Of a stretch of 64,000 nucleotides of DNA, positions 1 to 13,385 are shown piece by piece. The notes under the pieces are model-generated. The model was not told the DNA's origin. It ran no database searches and saw only the letters and a list, made by a program, of their open reading frames with translations. Numbering within the stretch: the first letter of the stretch is position 1; each line of letters starts with the position of its first letter. Origin of the DNA: Acidobacteria bacterium RIFCSPLOWO2_12_FULL_66_21 (lineage in GTDB: Bacteria; Acidobacteriota; Vicinamibacteria; Vicinamibacterales; 2-12-FULL-66-21); the NCBI GenBank assembly GCA_001767455.1, contig MELC01000024.1, forward strand, positions 1 through 64,000. The letters run 5' to 3'. The position numbers and the translations under genes were made by a program.

Positions 1-690
1 TGCACGGCGACACGGTTCATCGCACGAAGACCACGAAGGACACCAAGGACACGAAGACAGAAAGACGATTCAGTCTTCATGTCCCGCTATCCCGCTGTTC
101 CGCTGGTCCACTATCCCGCTGCACGGCGACACGGTTCATCGCACGAAGACCACGAAGGACACCAAGGACACGAAGACAGCAGACAGAAAGACGATTCAGT
201 CTTCATGTCCCGCTATCCCGCTGTTCCGCTGGTCCACTATCGCGCTGCACGACGACACGGTTCATCGCACGAAGACCACGAAGGACACGAAGGACACGAA
301 GACAGCAGACAGAAAGACGATTCAGTCTTCATGTCCCGCTGTCCCGCTGTCCCGCTGCACGGCGACACGGTTCATCGCACGAAGACCACGAAGGACACCA
401 AGGACACGAAGACAGAAAGACGATTCAGTCTTCATGTCCCGCTATCCCGCTGTTCCGCTGGTCCACTATCGCGCTGCACGACGACACGGTTCATCGCACG
501 AAGACCACGAAGGACACGAAGGACACGAAGACAGCAGACAGAAAGACGATTCAGTCTTCATGTCCCGCTGTCCCGCTGTCCCGCTGCACGACCACACGGT
601 TCATTGCACGCAGATCACGAAACACACGAAGGCGATCACGATGAAGACCGTGAGGTGTCACGCCTCAGCGGAACATCAGACGCGGCGGCG
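1..690. repeat. Tandem array of ~110-126 bp units
   Basis: Six unit starts share the phrase gcac(g)-N-cgacacggttcatcgcacg, at about 1, 120, 246, 356, 475 and 585, giving periods of about 119, 126, 110, 119 and 110 bp. Each unit has a purine-rich half made of iterated 'accacgaagg/acacgaag' words and a pyrimidine-rich half made of 'tcccgctgt/tcccgctat' words. Unit length varies by whole words (for example an extra gcagacag or a missing gttccgctggtcc). The last unit decays near 640-690. Open frames crossing the array only reflect the periodicity and are not genes. The array begins at or before the window edge. Confidence 0.9.
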
Positions 691-767
691 CCGTCGAGCG
701 CCGGCCGCATGACTTGCGAGGCCGACTGTCCTTGCCGCGCTGCGCGCGGCTCGACGGCACAGCCTCG

Positions 768-882
768 ATCGTGACTGTCTTCGTGCCCTTCGCGATCTTC
801 GCGGTGTTCGTGCGATCACAGCCGTCGGCGCGGGCCAGCGGGACAGCGGGACAGTTTGGTGACGTGTCCCGAAATGTAGTAC
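768..882 (-). repeat. Inverted, diverged copy of the tandem unit
   Basis: Read on the minus strand, this stretch shows the same two halves as the upstream array: tcccgctgtcccgctgg words followed by cgcacgaacaccgcg/cacgaagacag words. It is therefore an inverted partial unit facing the direct array, separated from it by about 80 bp without recognisable repeat. No gene is seen between the array and the DinB gene. Confidence 0.75.
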
Positions 883-922
883 AGAGGGGAAGCAGATTTC
901 TCTCTGCGAGTTGGAGGACACG

Positions 923-1402
923 ATGGACGAAGGCGCCCTGTTCTTGAAGTTGTGGGAAAAAGAAGCGGCTGCGACGCGGAAGGTGCTCTCGCGCATTCCC
1001 GAAGGCTCCGACTATCGGCCCGACCCGAAGTCACGTACCGCGCGGGAAATCGCGTGGCTGATCGTGCGGGAGGAGATCGCGCTCGGCGAGGGGCTCCGGA
1101 AAGGCGTCATGGAATGGACTGAGGTACCCGCGCCGGCGACGATGAAGGAAGTGCTCGATGCGTACGACCGTAATCACGACCAGGTCACGGAACAGTTTCG
1201 GGGCTTGGACGCGGCCCGTTGGCAGACCCGCGTGCCGTTCATGTACGGCGGCCAGCAGGTGATGAACGAGACGGCGTCGGACAACGGGTTCGGCTTCCTG
1301 TTGGACATCATCCATCACCGCGGACAGCTCTCCACCTACCTGCGACCGATGGGAGCGAAGGTACCGCAGATCTACGGTCCCAGCGCGGACGAGCCGATGT
1401 AG
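923..1402 (+). CDS. DinB family protein
   Basis: A 159-residue protein of the DinB/YfiT-like four-helix bundle superfamily, proteins that commonly bind a divalent metal through three histidines and often act as thiol-dependent transferases or damage-inducible proteins of unknown substrate. The C-terminal metal-site signature H-H-R-G-Q-L (around residue 130) followed by S-T-Y-L-R is clear; the usual first histidine on an early helix is not obvious, so metal binding may be altered. ATG 923 is preferred over the in-frame TTG at 911 because GGAGG lies 5 nt upstream (913-917). It stands alone, convergent with narK. Function beyond the family is unknown. Confidence 0.8.
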   Translation: MDEGALFLKLWEKEAAATRKVLSRIPEGSDYRPDPKSRTAREIAWLIVREEIALGEGLRKGVMEWTEVPAPATMKEVLDAYDRNHDQVTEQFRGLDAARWQTRVPFMYGGQQVMNETASDNGFGFLLDIIHHRGQLSTYLRPMGAKVPQIYGPSADEPM

Positions 1403-1406
1403 CGGA

Positions 1407-1461
1407 GCTATCAGCTATCAGCCATCAGCCTGCTGAGAGCTGATGGCTGGCGGCTGATAGC
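1407..1461. repeat. Imperfect palindrome built from 'agctatc/agccatc' words
   Basis: Left arm 1407-1429 and right arm 1439-1461 pair at 20 of 23 positions around a 9-nt loop. The arms are themselves iterations of gctatca/gccatca. It sits between the convergent DinB and narK genes and contains the narK stop codon, so the last residues of NarK are encoded by the repeat. It may act as a bidirectional terminator, although no U-tract is present. Confidence 0.65.
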
Positions 1462-2755
1462 CGGCCGGCGACGGTGAGTACTTGAGGACCCAGGTCATGG
1501 CCAGCGACAGCAGCGCGAGGAAGACGAAGACGATGAACCCGATCGCGTAGCCGCGCGGGCCTATCTGGCGGACGGCGAACGCGAGGATCGGCGGGATGAC
1601 GAAGCCGCCGAACGCGCCGATGCCGCCGACCCAGCCGGCCGCGCCGCCGACGGCTCGCGGGACGACCTGCGGCACCATCTTGAACACCGCCGCGTTGCAG
1701 AGTCCCATCCCGACGGCGAGCAGGATCTCTCCCGGCACGGCCAGCTCGAAGTCCCCGGCGACGGTCATCAACAGCGCGCCCGACAACATCACGAGCAATG
1801 CGAGCACGCTGGTGTTCGAGCCGCCCTGCTGAAGGCGATCCGCCATCACGCCGCCGAGGATGCGAATGAGTGACGCGAGCAGCGAGTACACCGCCGTCAG
1901 GATGCCCGCGGTGACCGCGGTCACGCCGAACGCGGAGGTCCAGTACGTCGGCAGCCAGGCGGTGAGTGCGACGAACCCGCCGAAGGTGCTGAAGTAGATC
2001 GCCACGAGCGCCCACGTCTGCCAGGTTCCCGCCGAGATCCGCAGCGTATCCATCGTGGTCCCTGCCGGGAACAGCTCCTGCCCGAGGGCGCGCGCGTGGA
2101 CGCGCGCCTCGTCGGGCTTCTCACCCGCCGCCATCAACTGGAACAGCCACGCGTTGCGGCCGAGCAGCGCGTAGGCGACCAGGCCGAGCGCGAGAAACAC
2201 CAGCCACGCCAGGTACGAGCCCGCCAGGCCGAGCGAGACGAACGCCATGGGCATGAGCAGCGAGAACAGGCCGGGCGCGAGGTTGCCGAAGCCCGCGTAG
2301 ACCGCGAGCGCGCGTCCCTGTCCGCGCTGTGGAAACCAGTACGCCACCTGGCTGATGCCGACAGAGAAGGTCGCGATGCCGCATCCGCACAACAGGCCGA
2401 GCACGAGCAGCAGGGGATAGAGCTCGGGACTGAGCCTGTCCGGATAGCGGGTCGCGACGATGGCCGCGACGCCAATCATGCCGGCGAGCGACAACCCGAG
2501 CAGCACGAGAAACGGCTTGCGCCCGCCGGTCGTGTCGACCCACGCGGAAAACGGGATGCGCAGCAGCGAGCCGGACAACGCGGGCATGGCCACCAGGAAC
2601 CCCACGGCCATCGCGCTGAGATGCATGGACTGCTGGAAGCGCACCGCCGTGGGGCCGAAGAGCGCGACTGCGGCGAACCCGACGAAGAACCCGATCGTCG
2701 CGCCGGTCAGCCCCGCGCGAGGTGTGCCCTTGACGACGGGAGAGGGTGCTGTCAC
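1418..2755 (-). CDS. narK: Nitrate/nitrite transporter NarK (MFS)
   Basis: A 445-residue polytopic inner-membrane transporter of the nitrate/nitrite porter family of the major facilitator superfamily, moving nitrate in and/or nitrite out for the adjacent nitrate reductase. Family hallmarks are the early helix with an R-x-x-S-W-D-like loop (RIPFSAWVD then GGRKP), and the two glycine/asparagine-rich nitrate signatures: GFGNLAPGLFSLLMP in the middle and GWVGGIGAFGGFVIPP near the end. The start is GTG at 2755; its first bases lie next to the narI stop at 2757, so it is the last gene of the nar operon. The final residues derive from an intergenic repeat. Direction of transport cannot be told from sequence. 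Confidence 0.93.
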   Translation of the reverse strand: MTAPSPVVKGTPRAGLTGATIGFFVGFAAVALFGPTAVRFQQSMHLSAMAVGFLVAMPALSGSLLRIPFSAWVDTTGGRKPFLVLLGLSLAGMIGVAAIVATRYPDRLSPELYPLLLVLGLLCGCGIATFSVGISQVAYWFPQRGQGRALAVYAGFGNLAPGLFSLLMPMAFVSLGLAGSYLAWLVFLALGLVAYALLGRNAWLFQLMAAGEKPDEARVHARALGQELFPAGTTMDTLRISAGTWQTWALVAIYFSTFGGFVALTAWLPTYWTSAFGVTAVTAGILTAVYSLLASLIRILGGVMADRLQQGGSNTSVLALLVMLSGALLMTVAGDFELAVPGEILLAVGMGLCNAAVFKMVPQVVPRAVGGAAGWVGGIGAFGGFVIPPILAFAVRQIGPRGYAIGFIVFVFLALLSLAMTWVLKYSPSPAGYQPPAISSQQADG

Positions 2756-2756
2756 G

Positions 2757-3506
2757 TCAGGCTCCTACGTGGTGTCCGGCCTGCCGCGCCGTCTCGTCCG
2801 CCGGAGCCTGCCGCGCCGTAGCGCGAACGCGCGAAGGCGGGGGCCAGCGGACGACTTGCGGCCGGCGCCACAAATACGGGTTGGGAACCGCCAGCACGTG
2901 CACGAGACGGCTGAACGGGAAGATGGCGACGAGCAGGTACGCCAGAACGACGTGCGCCTTTGCGAGCAGCGGCAGCGTCGCGGCGGCCGTCGTGTCGGGG
3001 TTCAGCCGCACCAGCGACCAGAGATAAGGCGCCACGGCGGCGGCAAACCAGGAAGATCCCCAGGTGTGCCGGAGGGCAACCGCGACGCCGAGCGCAATCT
3101 GCGCGACGAGCAATGCGTACACGCACCAGTCCCACGCGCTGGTGACACGCTGCAGCCTGGCGTCGGCGCCGCGGCGGAAGCCAACCACGAGAAAACCAAG
3201 AAGCGCTGCGATCCCGCACGCCAGAAGGGCCACTTCGGCCGCGTAGAGCCGGACCGGCCGTGCATTCCACCTGAGAACCAGCGAGGGGAACAGGAACCAG
3301 GCCACATGGGCGGCAAGCACGGCGAGGATGCCGAGATGGAAGGGCATGATGCCCCAGAAGTGACGCCGGTTCTCGAAGAACTGCGACGAGAGGCTCGTGA
3401 CCGAAAAACTGTGCCTGCGGTAGCGCTCGATGGTCCCCACCACGCACACGACGATGGCGGCGTACGGCAGCACCACGAGCAGAAGCAGATCGAGAGGAAA
3501 CGGCAT
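2757..3506 (-). CDS. narI: Respiratory nitrate reductase gamma subunit (cytochrome b)
   Basis: A 249-residue membrane cytochrome b that oxidises quinol and passes electrons to NarH. The di-heme ligand set is intact: H57 and H67 (ten apart, as H55/H65 in E. coli) and a C-terminal pair inside AKAHVVLAYLLVAIFPFSRL...H with the 18-residue spacing of H186/H204. Five membrane helices can be traced. The C-terminal tail (about 30 residues, Arg/Ala rich) is longer than needed and may be cytoplasmic. The stop of narI is immediately next to the narK GTG and its ATG follows the narJ stop by one nucleotide, so translation of the operon is tightly linked. Confidence 0.95.
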   Translation of the reverse strand: MPFPLDLLLLVVLPYAAIVVCVVGTIERYRRHSFSVTSLSSQFFENRRHFWGIMPFHLGILAVLAAHVAWFLFPSLVLRWNARPVRLYAAEVALLACGIAALLGFLVVGFRRGADARLQRVTSAWDWCVYALLVAQIALGVAVALRHTWGSSWFAAAVAPYLWSLVRLNPDTTAAATLPLLAKAHVVLAYLLVAIFPFSRLVHVLAVPNPYLWRRPQVVRWPPPSRVRATARQAPADETARQAGHHVGA

Positions 3507-3507
3507 G

Positions 3508-4001
3508 TCAGCCTCCGGCGGCGTCGGTCGCGAGGACGCCGGTAATCAGGTGCGCGTACGGATTCGCGCGCACGGCCAGCGCGGCGTGCAGCTTCCCGAG
3601 CGCGGGCGCGATGATTCCACGAAGCTCCGCACGCCGCGAGTCCTCCAGCCGATCGAGCAGCACCAGCACCGTGGGGAGATGATCCGGCAGCTCGTTCCTC
3701 TCGGCGATTCCGAGTTCGCAGAGCTCGGCCCGCAGCCGCGCGAGCAACGCGCCGCGCTCGTACGTCTCCCCGAACAGGTGCCACCCGAGATCGAGCGTGC
3801 ACGAGGGATCGAGATCGAAGGCGTCCACGTACAGCTCCTGCAGCCGCTTGATGGACAGTCCCTCGATCCCGCGCGCGAACCGTGAAACAGGCGATTCGGT
3901 CCCGGGAGCGCCGGCGTCGCGGCACTCCTTCAGGACCGAGAAGAACGTCGCGTCCGGGTACTGGAGGAGCGCCGACAGGCGCCCGGCAGGAAGGACGCCC
4001 G

Positions 4002-4005
<4 letters not shown>
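3508..4005 (-). CDS. narJ: Nitrate reductase assembly chaperone NarJ
   Basis: A 165-residue cytoplasmic chaperone of the TorD/NarJ family needed for molybdenum cofactor and FeS insertion into NarG and for membrane anchoring of NarGH. The family features are L-S-x-L-L-x-Y-P-D near the N terminus and the central Y-V-x-x-F-D-L-D-P-x-C-T-L-D-L-x-x-H-L-F-G-E block, followed by acidic L-P-D-H-L-P. The start is the GTG at 4005: it overlaps the narH stop (GTGA) and has ggagagg 4 nt before it. Longer readings upstream lie inside narH and are not coding in this frame. Confidence 0.93.
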
Positions 4006-5489
<1,484 letters not shown>

Positions 5490-5494
5490 GACGC

Positions 5495-9132
<3,638 letters not shown>

Positions 9133-9136
<4 letters not shown>

Positions 9137-9966
9137 CGCGATCCTCCGGACATGGACACGAGTGGCCGCCGCACGGCGCGGAACCTGTCGCGCCAGATAA
9201 TCCCGATCGCGAGAAAGCCTGCGACGGTGGCCGCAAGCGCGAGACCGGCAAACGCCGCCGCGCGTGGGAGACCGGACTGCGGCGCCGCCGTCGCTTCCGC
9301 ATCGAGGAAAGCCGCGAGCGCCCTCACTTCGTCAGCCGCCAGTGGCGCGCGCCGGTACACCGAGCGCATCACCGGGGTCGGCGGTGACGCGAGCCACGCG
9401 GACAGCCCGTTGGCTCCATTCAGCCGCGTGGTGACCCCGGCGAGCGCCGGGCCAAAGGAGCCCGCGCCCAGGAGGTCTGCCGCGCCGGCGGCATGGCAGG
9501 ACAAGCACGAGGGACCGTGACCCGCCAGCCGAAGATCGCCTCGATACAGCGCCCGGCCGCGCGCGATGTCCTCCGGCGTGAAGGTCGGAGGCGGCCCCGC
9601 GGCGGCGGGCGCCGCGTCAGCGCCGGAGCGCGATGCGATGTAGTCGAGGATCGCGAGAATCGACGCACGGTCCAGCCCCTCGGGAGCCGGCATCAGGGCG
9701 CCGTCGTACATCCGGAGCAGCTCGGCGGCGCGCGGATCGCCGCTCCGGGTGACCGCTTCGGGATTGAGAATGAACTTGAGGAGCCATTCGCGATCGCGCT
9801 GCGCCGTCACCCCTTTGAGGTCCGGCGCGCCGTTCGCACCGCCGCCGATGGTGTGGCAGGCGGCGCAATGCTGATCGAACAGGGCGCGGCCATCCTGGCC
9901 GGATGTCGGGGCCGCGGGGAGGAGCAGCATCGCCACGGCCACGAGGTACGGAGTCGGACGCTTCAT
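9133..9966 (-). CDS. Membrane-anchored diheme cytochrome c, first gene of nar operon (NarC-like)
   Basis: A 277-residue secreted cytochrome with an N-terminal signal peptide, CAACH (C34-H38) and CLSCH (C154-H158) heme c sites in two domains, and a C-terminal transmembrane helix followed by a short basic tail. It is cotranscribed with and overlaps narG. In Thermus thermophilus the nar operon also begins with a diheme cytochrome c gene (narC) needed for active, membrane-attached NarGHI and for electron flow from a dedicated dehydrogenase; the same role is inferred here from gene order and heme count, not from close alignment. ATG 9966 with GGAG 8 nt upstream is preferred to the GTG at 9975. Confidence 0.85.
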
Positions 9967-10040
9967 GGGCGGCACTCCGAGATGACGGAGTCGACGGCTT
10001 TCCGGTAAACCGGGACGGGACGTGCAACAGGTGATCCGGA

Positions 10041-10054
10041 TTGATGAGGATTAG
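10041..10054 (-). promoter_or_regulatory. Possible FNR/CRP-type site upstream of nar operon
   Basis: TTGAT-N4-ATTAG matches the FNR consensus TTGAT-N4-ATCAA at 8 of 10 positions, one half-site being perfect. Its centre lies about 80 bp before the narC-like start, so a class II promoter would give a leader of about 40 nt. A short inverted repeat CCGGT-AA-ACCGG sits at 10002-10013 between the site and the gene. No strong -10 box is seen, so this is only a candidate. Confidence 0.3.
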
Positions 10055-10157
10055 AGATGCCGAGTGGTGGGGTGGGAGCGGCGTCGTCGGTCCCGATGAC
10101 GCCGGATTTCCGTCAGCCTTCTCCATTCTACGTTGCGATCCATGTAGTCCCGCACGG

Positions 10158-10442
10158 CTACTTCTGAACGATCAGCGAGATCGGCTTCACAGCCACATCC
10201 CCGACTTTGAGCTCGACGGCTCGATCCCGCAGTTCGGCGAGAAACTCCGGGTCCGTGGCCTGGGTGGCGGCAACTCCGTCGAGCGCGATGATGAGGTAAA
10301 GGCCCGGACGAATGGCATCCAATTCGAACGTGCCCGATCGATCGGAGCGCGCGACACGGGTGGCGCCGATCGCCTCGGACCACTTCGACGGATCGGCCGG
10401 ATACAGGATCACGGTGGCCTCGAGCGGCTGGCCTCTACGCAA
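10158..10442 (-). pseudogene. C-terminal remnant of a carboxypeptidase-regulatory-like protein
   Basis: About 94 codons resembling the end of acidobacterial secreted proteins that close with a carboxypeptidase regulatory-like (Ig-type) domain: a beta-rich stretch with G-T-F-E-L-D-A-I-R-P-G-L-Y-L then a D-P-E-F-L-x-x-L motif and a short final strand. Only the tail of the domain is present; a TGA codon lies three codons before the first possible (TTG) start and no signal peptide precedes it. The missing N-terminal part is not found upstream (10443-10569). Read as a 3' gene fragment left by deletion; a genuine short cytoplasmic protein is less likely. Confidence 0.5.
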
Positions 10443-10569
10443 GCAGAATCACTCAAATTCGCTTGACTGAAGTACCGCGGTCCCTGAATCTAGGACCCGT
10501 ATGCACGTGTCTTTACGCACACGGGAAGGCGGAGCAGGACACCCTCAACGGGACGAAGGGTAGACGCTC

Positions 10570-10902
10570 GTGCTGAACAAGATCACCGATGTGTTCGTGA
10601 TCGCCGCCTGCATTGTCGCCATCGGAGTGGGCGTCGGAAGGCTGCGAGAGCGCAGTGCATCAAGGCCACAGGCCGGGTACCAGGCTGGCGATGTGCTGGC
10701 CGATGAAGATGCCGGCTTGCCCGCGAGTTGTTTCGAGCAACGCCAGCGAACCCTGGTTCTGTACGTGAGCAGCCATTGCCGTTTCTGCACGGCAAGCATG
10801 AAGTTCTATCGCGAGCTGGCGGCGGCGGCATCCCGGCGTCAGAGCGGGCAGGTGCGGCTGGTCGCGGTTGGCCGCGAGGATTTGTCCACGCTGACGAAGT
10901 GA
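10570..10902 (+). pseudogene. Truncated membrane-anchored thioredoxin-like protein
   Basis: 110 codons: an N-terminal membrane anchor (residues 5-23), a short linker, and the first half of a thioredoxin fold with S-S-H-C-R-F-C at residues 67-73, a CxxC redox site as in TlpA-type proteins. Full-length members of this type need about 60 more residues including the cis-proline strand, which is missing. A stop ends the frame at 10902, and another frame continues for 30 codons (to about 10993) with plausible residues, suggesting a frameshift plus loss of the 3' end. Start is GTG 10570. The gene lies in a cluster of fragments (10158-12817). Confidence 0.5.
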
Positions 10903-11094
10903 TGTCCTGCCCGACGTTCTCCACGAAGACTGGGTGGTCACGAAGTACACGCTCAACGACCCGACGGCAGCGAGCCGATTCCGCGAGCACTGACGATGCG
11001 CGTCACGCGGGCCGGTGTTTCTGACGCGTCCCCAGCGAACCTGGAAAGAGCCGGGCATGCGTGCCGCGCAGTGCTCCGCGACCCGGGATGCGGC

Positions 11095-12441
11095 ATGACA
11101 CGGCGGAGCTTTCTCGGGACTCTCGCGCTCACGTCGGTCGCGCCACGCTGGTCCGCACAGGTGAGGGGACGGCGTGTCAACATCGGCAGCCTCATCGGGC
11201 GCATCACGAACGTCAAGCTGTACGGAGCCGAGCGCCCCTGGGCGGGCGCCAATCGCGTCGCCTATTCCGATGCGGACGTCGAGGCCCGGGGTTACGTCAT
11301 GCGGCTCATGACCGCCGCTGGTGTTCAGCCGCGCATTGATGCGGCTGGCAATATCTTCGGCCGGAGGCCCGGTAGCGATCCGTCGCTCGCACCGATCCTG
11401 TTCGGATCCCACATCGATTCGGTTCCCAACGGCGGCGCGTTCGACGGAACCCTGGGCGCTCTGGCGGCCCTCGGCGTCATCGAAGACTGTGACTTCGAGG
11501 GGATTGGTACCCGACATCCACTCGAGATGGTGATCTGGGCGCACAGCGAGCACGTGGCCTTCAACCGCGGGCTCGCGGGCAGCCGCATCGCCGCCGGAGA
11601 CGTCGCGCCGTCGGATTTCGACGAGGTGTGGAACGGCATGCGCCGCGCAGATGCTATACGAAAAATCGGCGGCGATCCCGATCGCATCACGGAGGCGTCG
11701 ATACGACCCGGATCCGTGCATTGCTATCTGGAACTGCACGTTGAGCAAGGGCCGGTCCTCGAGCGACTGGATGTACCGATTGGAGTCGTGGAGGGCATTG
11801 TCGGCGTCGATCGTCATCACGTGAGCATCGCGGGCGTCTCCCGGCCGGCCGGGTCGACGCCGATGGATGAGCGGCGCGATGCGTTGGTGGCCGCATCGCA
11901 TTTGACGATCGCGGTGCGCGACGCCGTCGTTCGCGCTGCCGCCGCCGTAACGGGAACGGTCGATCGCCTCGATATGGAACCCAACGCGCCGGGCATGGTT
12001 CCCGGGACCGTTCGACTCACGATCGACCTGCGCGGCATGTCCGACGCACCGCTGCGCGCGATTGCCGCCGACATCGCCGGGCGCGCTGCCGCCATTGCGA
12101 CTGGGACGGGAACGTCGATAACCATTGCCGAGCCGAGCCGCAGCGCGCCGGTTGCGACAACCGACGCCCTGCGCGAAGCGATCGAACGGGCGGCGGCTTC
12201 GCTGCGGCTCAAGACGGCACCTCTCGCCAGCGGCCTGCCCCACGACGCCCAGAGGATCGCCCGGCTTGCGCCGATGGGGATGATCTTCGTGCCGAGCGCA
12301 GGCGGTGTGACACATGCACCTGACGAACAAACGTCGCCTATGCTCTGTAGCTACGGGGCGGATGTCCTCCTGCGGACGGTGCTCGACGTGGACCGGTCCC
12401 TACCCGACAGGCTGGGCGGACCGGCCGGTGCGGAGGCCTGA
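11095..12441 (+). CDS. Tat-exported M20-family amidase (hydantoinase/carbamoylase type) with altered active site
   Basis: A 448-residue protein beginning T-R-R-S-F-L-G, a twin-arginine signal, followed by an M20/M28-type di-zinc amidohydrolase of the N-carbamoyl-amino-acid hydrolase/allantoate amidohydrolase group. Recognisable blocks are G-S-H-I-D-S-V-P-N-G-G-A-F-D-G, H-V-E-Q-G-P-V-L-E and the C-terminal L-P-H-D-A-Q with G-G-V-T-H-A-P-D-E. Two normally conserved positions are changed: the catalytic Glu-Glu pair reads S151-E152, and the lid-domain His of H-A-G-x-x-P-M reads P251. Metal ligands look intact but the general base is missing, so activity is doubtful. ATG 11095 is chosen because it directly precedes the Tat motif. 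Confidence 0.75.
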   Translation: MTRRSFLGTLALTSVAPRWSAQVRGRRVNIGSLIGRITNVKLYGAERPWAGANRVAYSDADVEARGYVMRLMTAAGVQPRIDAAGNIFGRRPGSDPSLAPILFGSHIDSVPNGGAFDGTLGALAALGVIEDCDFEGIGTRHPLEMVIWAHSEHVAFNRGLAGSRIAAGDVAPSDFDEVWNGMRRADAIRKIGGDPDRITEASIRPGSVHCYLELHVEQGPVLERLDVPIGVVEGIVGVDRHHVSIAGVSRPAGSTPMDERRDALVAASHLTIAVRDAVVRAAAAVTGTVDRLDMEPNAPGMVPGTVRLTIDLRGMSDAPLRAIAADIAGRAAAIATGTGTSITIAEPSRSAPVATTDALREAIERAAASLRLKTAPLASGLPHDAQRIARLAPMGMIFVPSAGGVTHAPDEQTSPMLCSYGADVLLRTVLDVDRSLPDRLGGPAGAEA

Positions 12442-12817
12442 CTTGGAATGGCACAAAGGAGCTCGAGTCGTTGAGTACTACCAGGCCTGTAGTGACAACA
12501 TGATCGGAACCCAAGTTTACTGTTGGATCACCTGCGGCGGCCTGATCGGCACAAACGGCGGGTACGCGGAGGTAGGCGCTATTCGTGCGCGGGATGTGTC
12601 TGATCTCGTCGCCGAGGTTGTGGAGGAGTGCCGGGAGGAAGTGTCGCGTCTCTTTCGCGCGTTCTTCCGCGGCGGCGGTCTTCTCCCCGGCCTGGGGCTT
12701 TGCCTGAGGTTGTGGGTCAGCCTGCGCGAGCGCCTGCGACGATGGCAGCCAGAGCGCAAAGGCGAGCACGGCGATCGGAATCAGCCTGTGAGACGGGGTC
12801 CACCTGAGCATTTGCAC
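12338..12817 (-). pseudogene. N-terminal remnant of a secreted PAP2-type phosphatase
   Basis: The frame starts with a good signal peptide (about residues 8-32, ending A-L-A-Q-A), a Lys/Glu-rich linker, and a short stretch H-F-L-P-A-L-L-H-N-L-G-D-E-I-R-H-I-P typical of the region just before the first helix in acidobacterial secreted PAP2 phosphatases. After about residue 75 similarity stops and none of the phosphatase motifs (K-x6-R-P, P-S-G-H, S-R-x5-H-x3-D) follow. The frame then runs antisense into the end of the upstream amidase gene. Interpreted as a gene that has lost its 3' two thirds; the match is from memory of the family, so treat as tentative. Confidence 0.45.
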
Positions 12818-12871
12818 CCTCCGCGGGCTGAAAGGGAGAGCAAGACACCCGCCCGCCTGGCCGACTCAGCC

Positions 12872-13270
12872 CTAACGGATTCCGTTGAGGTTGGAACCTT
12901 TGACGTCTTTTATGATGAAGACTACTTCGCCGGGGCGGATAAGACCCAGGTCCTGGCGGGCGATGGCTTCGATGGCGGACGGGTCCTCGTTCAGCCGGCG
13001 GACTTCTTCGCGCAGGCGCGCGTTGTCGCGCCGCAGCGCATCGACCGATCCGGCGATGTCGCGGTACTGCCGCCGCGCGCGAAGCGTCTCGAGAAAGCCC
13101 TTGTCGCCCACGAGCGCGTCGGCCATCAACACGACCGCGGCGAAGACCAGTATCGCGTTGAGGATCCGCCGGCGCCGGTCGGGCCGAGCGGGCGCAAGAC
13201 GGCTGCGGCGCATGGGCTGCACGGCGCCTTCGCGCCTGGAAATGGGCCTGGAGTCGAGAACTTGTGGCAT
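12872..13270 (-). CDS. ftsB: FtsB/DivIC-type septum formation initiator
   Basis: A 132-residue bitopic membrane protein: a basic cytoplasmic N terminus, one helix at about residues 38-57 (ILNAILVFAAVVLMADAL), then a coiled coil rich in Arg/Glu/Leu heptads (R-R-D-N-A-R-L-R-E-E-V-R-R-L) and the conserved end P-x-x-I-E-x-I-A-R-x-x-L-G-L-I-R-P-G-E-x-V-F. This is the FtsB/DivIC divisome family that bridges FtsL and FtsQ. ATG 13270 and ATG 13213 are both possible starts; neither has a strong ribosome site. Divergent from cutA. Confidence 0.82.
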   Translation of the reverse strand: MPQVLDSRPISRREGAVQPMRRSRLAPARPDRRRRILNAILVFAAVVLMADALVGDKGFLETLRARRQYRDIAGSVDALRRDNARLREEVRRLNEDPSAIEAIARQDLGLIRPGEVVFIIKDVKGSNLNGIR

Positions 13271-13385
13271 CGGGCGGTCTTGGACGTGATTAACGTACAA
13301 TAGTTTCGCTCCCGCGCACCCGCGAAAATAGGGTCCCACGGCAGAAAATCTTTCCCGTTCGCGCGTGAACGGGTTGGTGGAACCG

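Noticed and set aside
1-690. CRISPR array
   Set aside because: Units are 110-126 bp with near-identical content throughout; there are no short constant repeats separated by unique spacers.
79-774. Long open frames across the first repeat array
   Set aside because: They are created by the repeat period and have no ribosome site or domain; several frames on both strands are equally open.
12314-13303. Plus-strand 329-codon frame after the amidase
   Set aside because: It overlaps ftsB and the phosphatase remnant antisense, shows no domain, and changes composition along its length.
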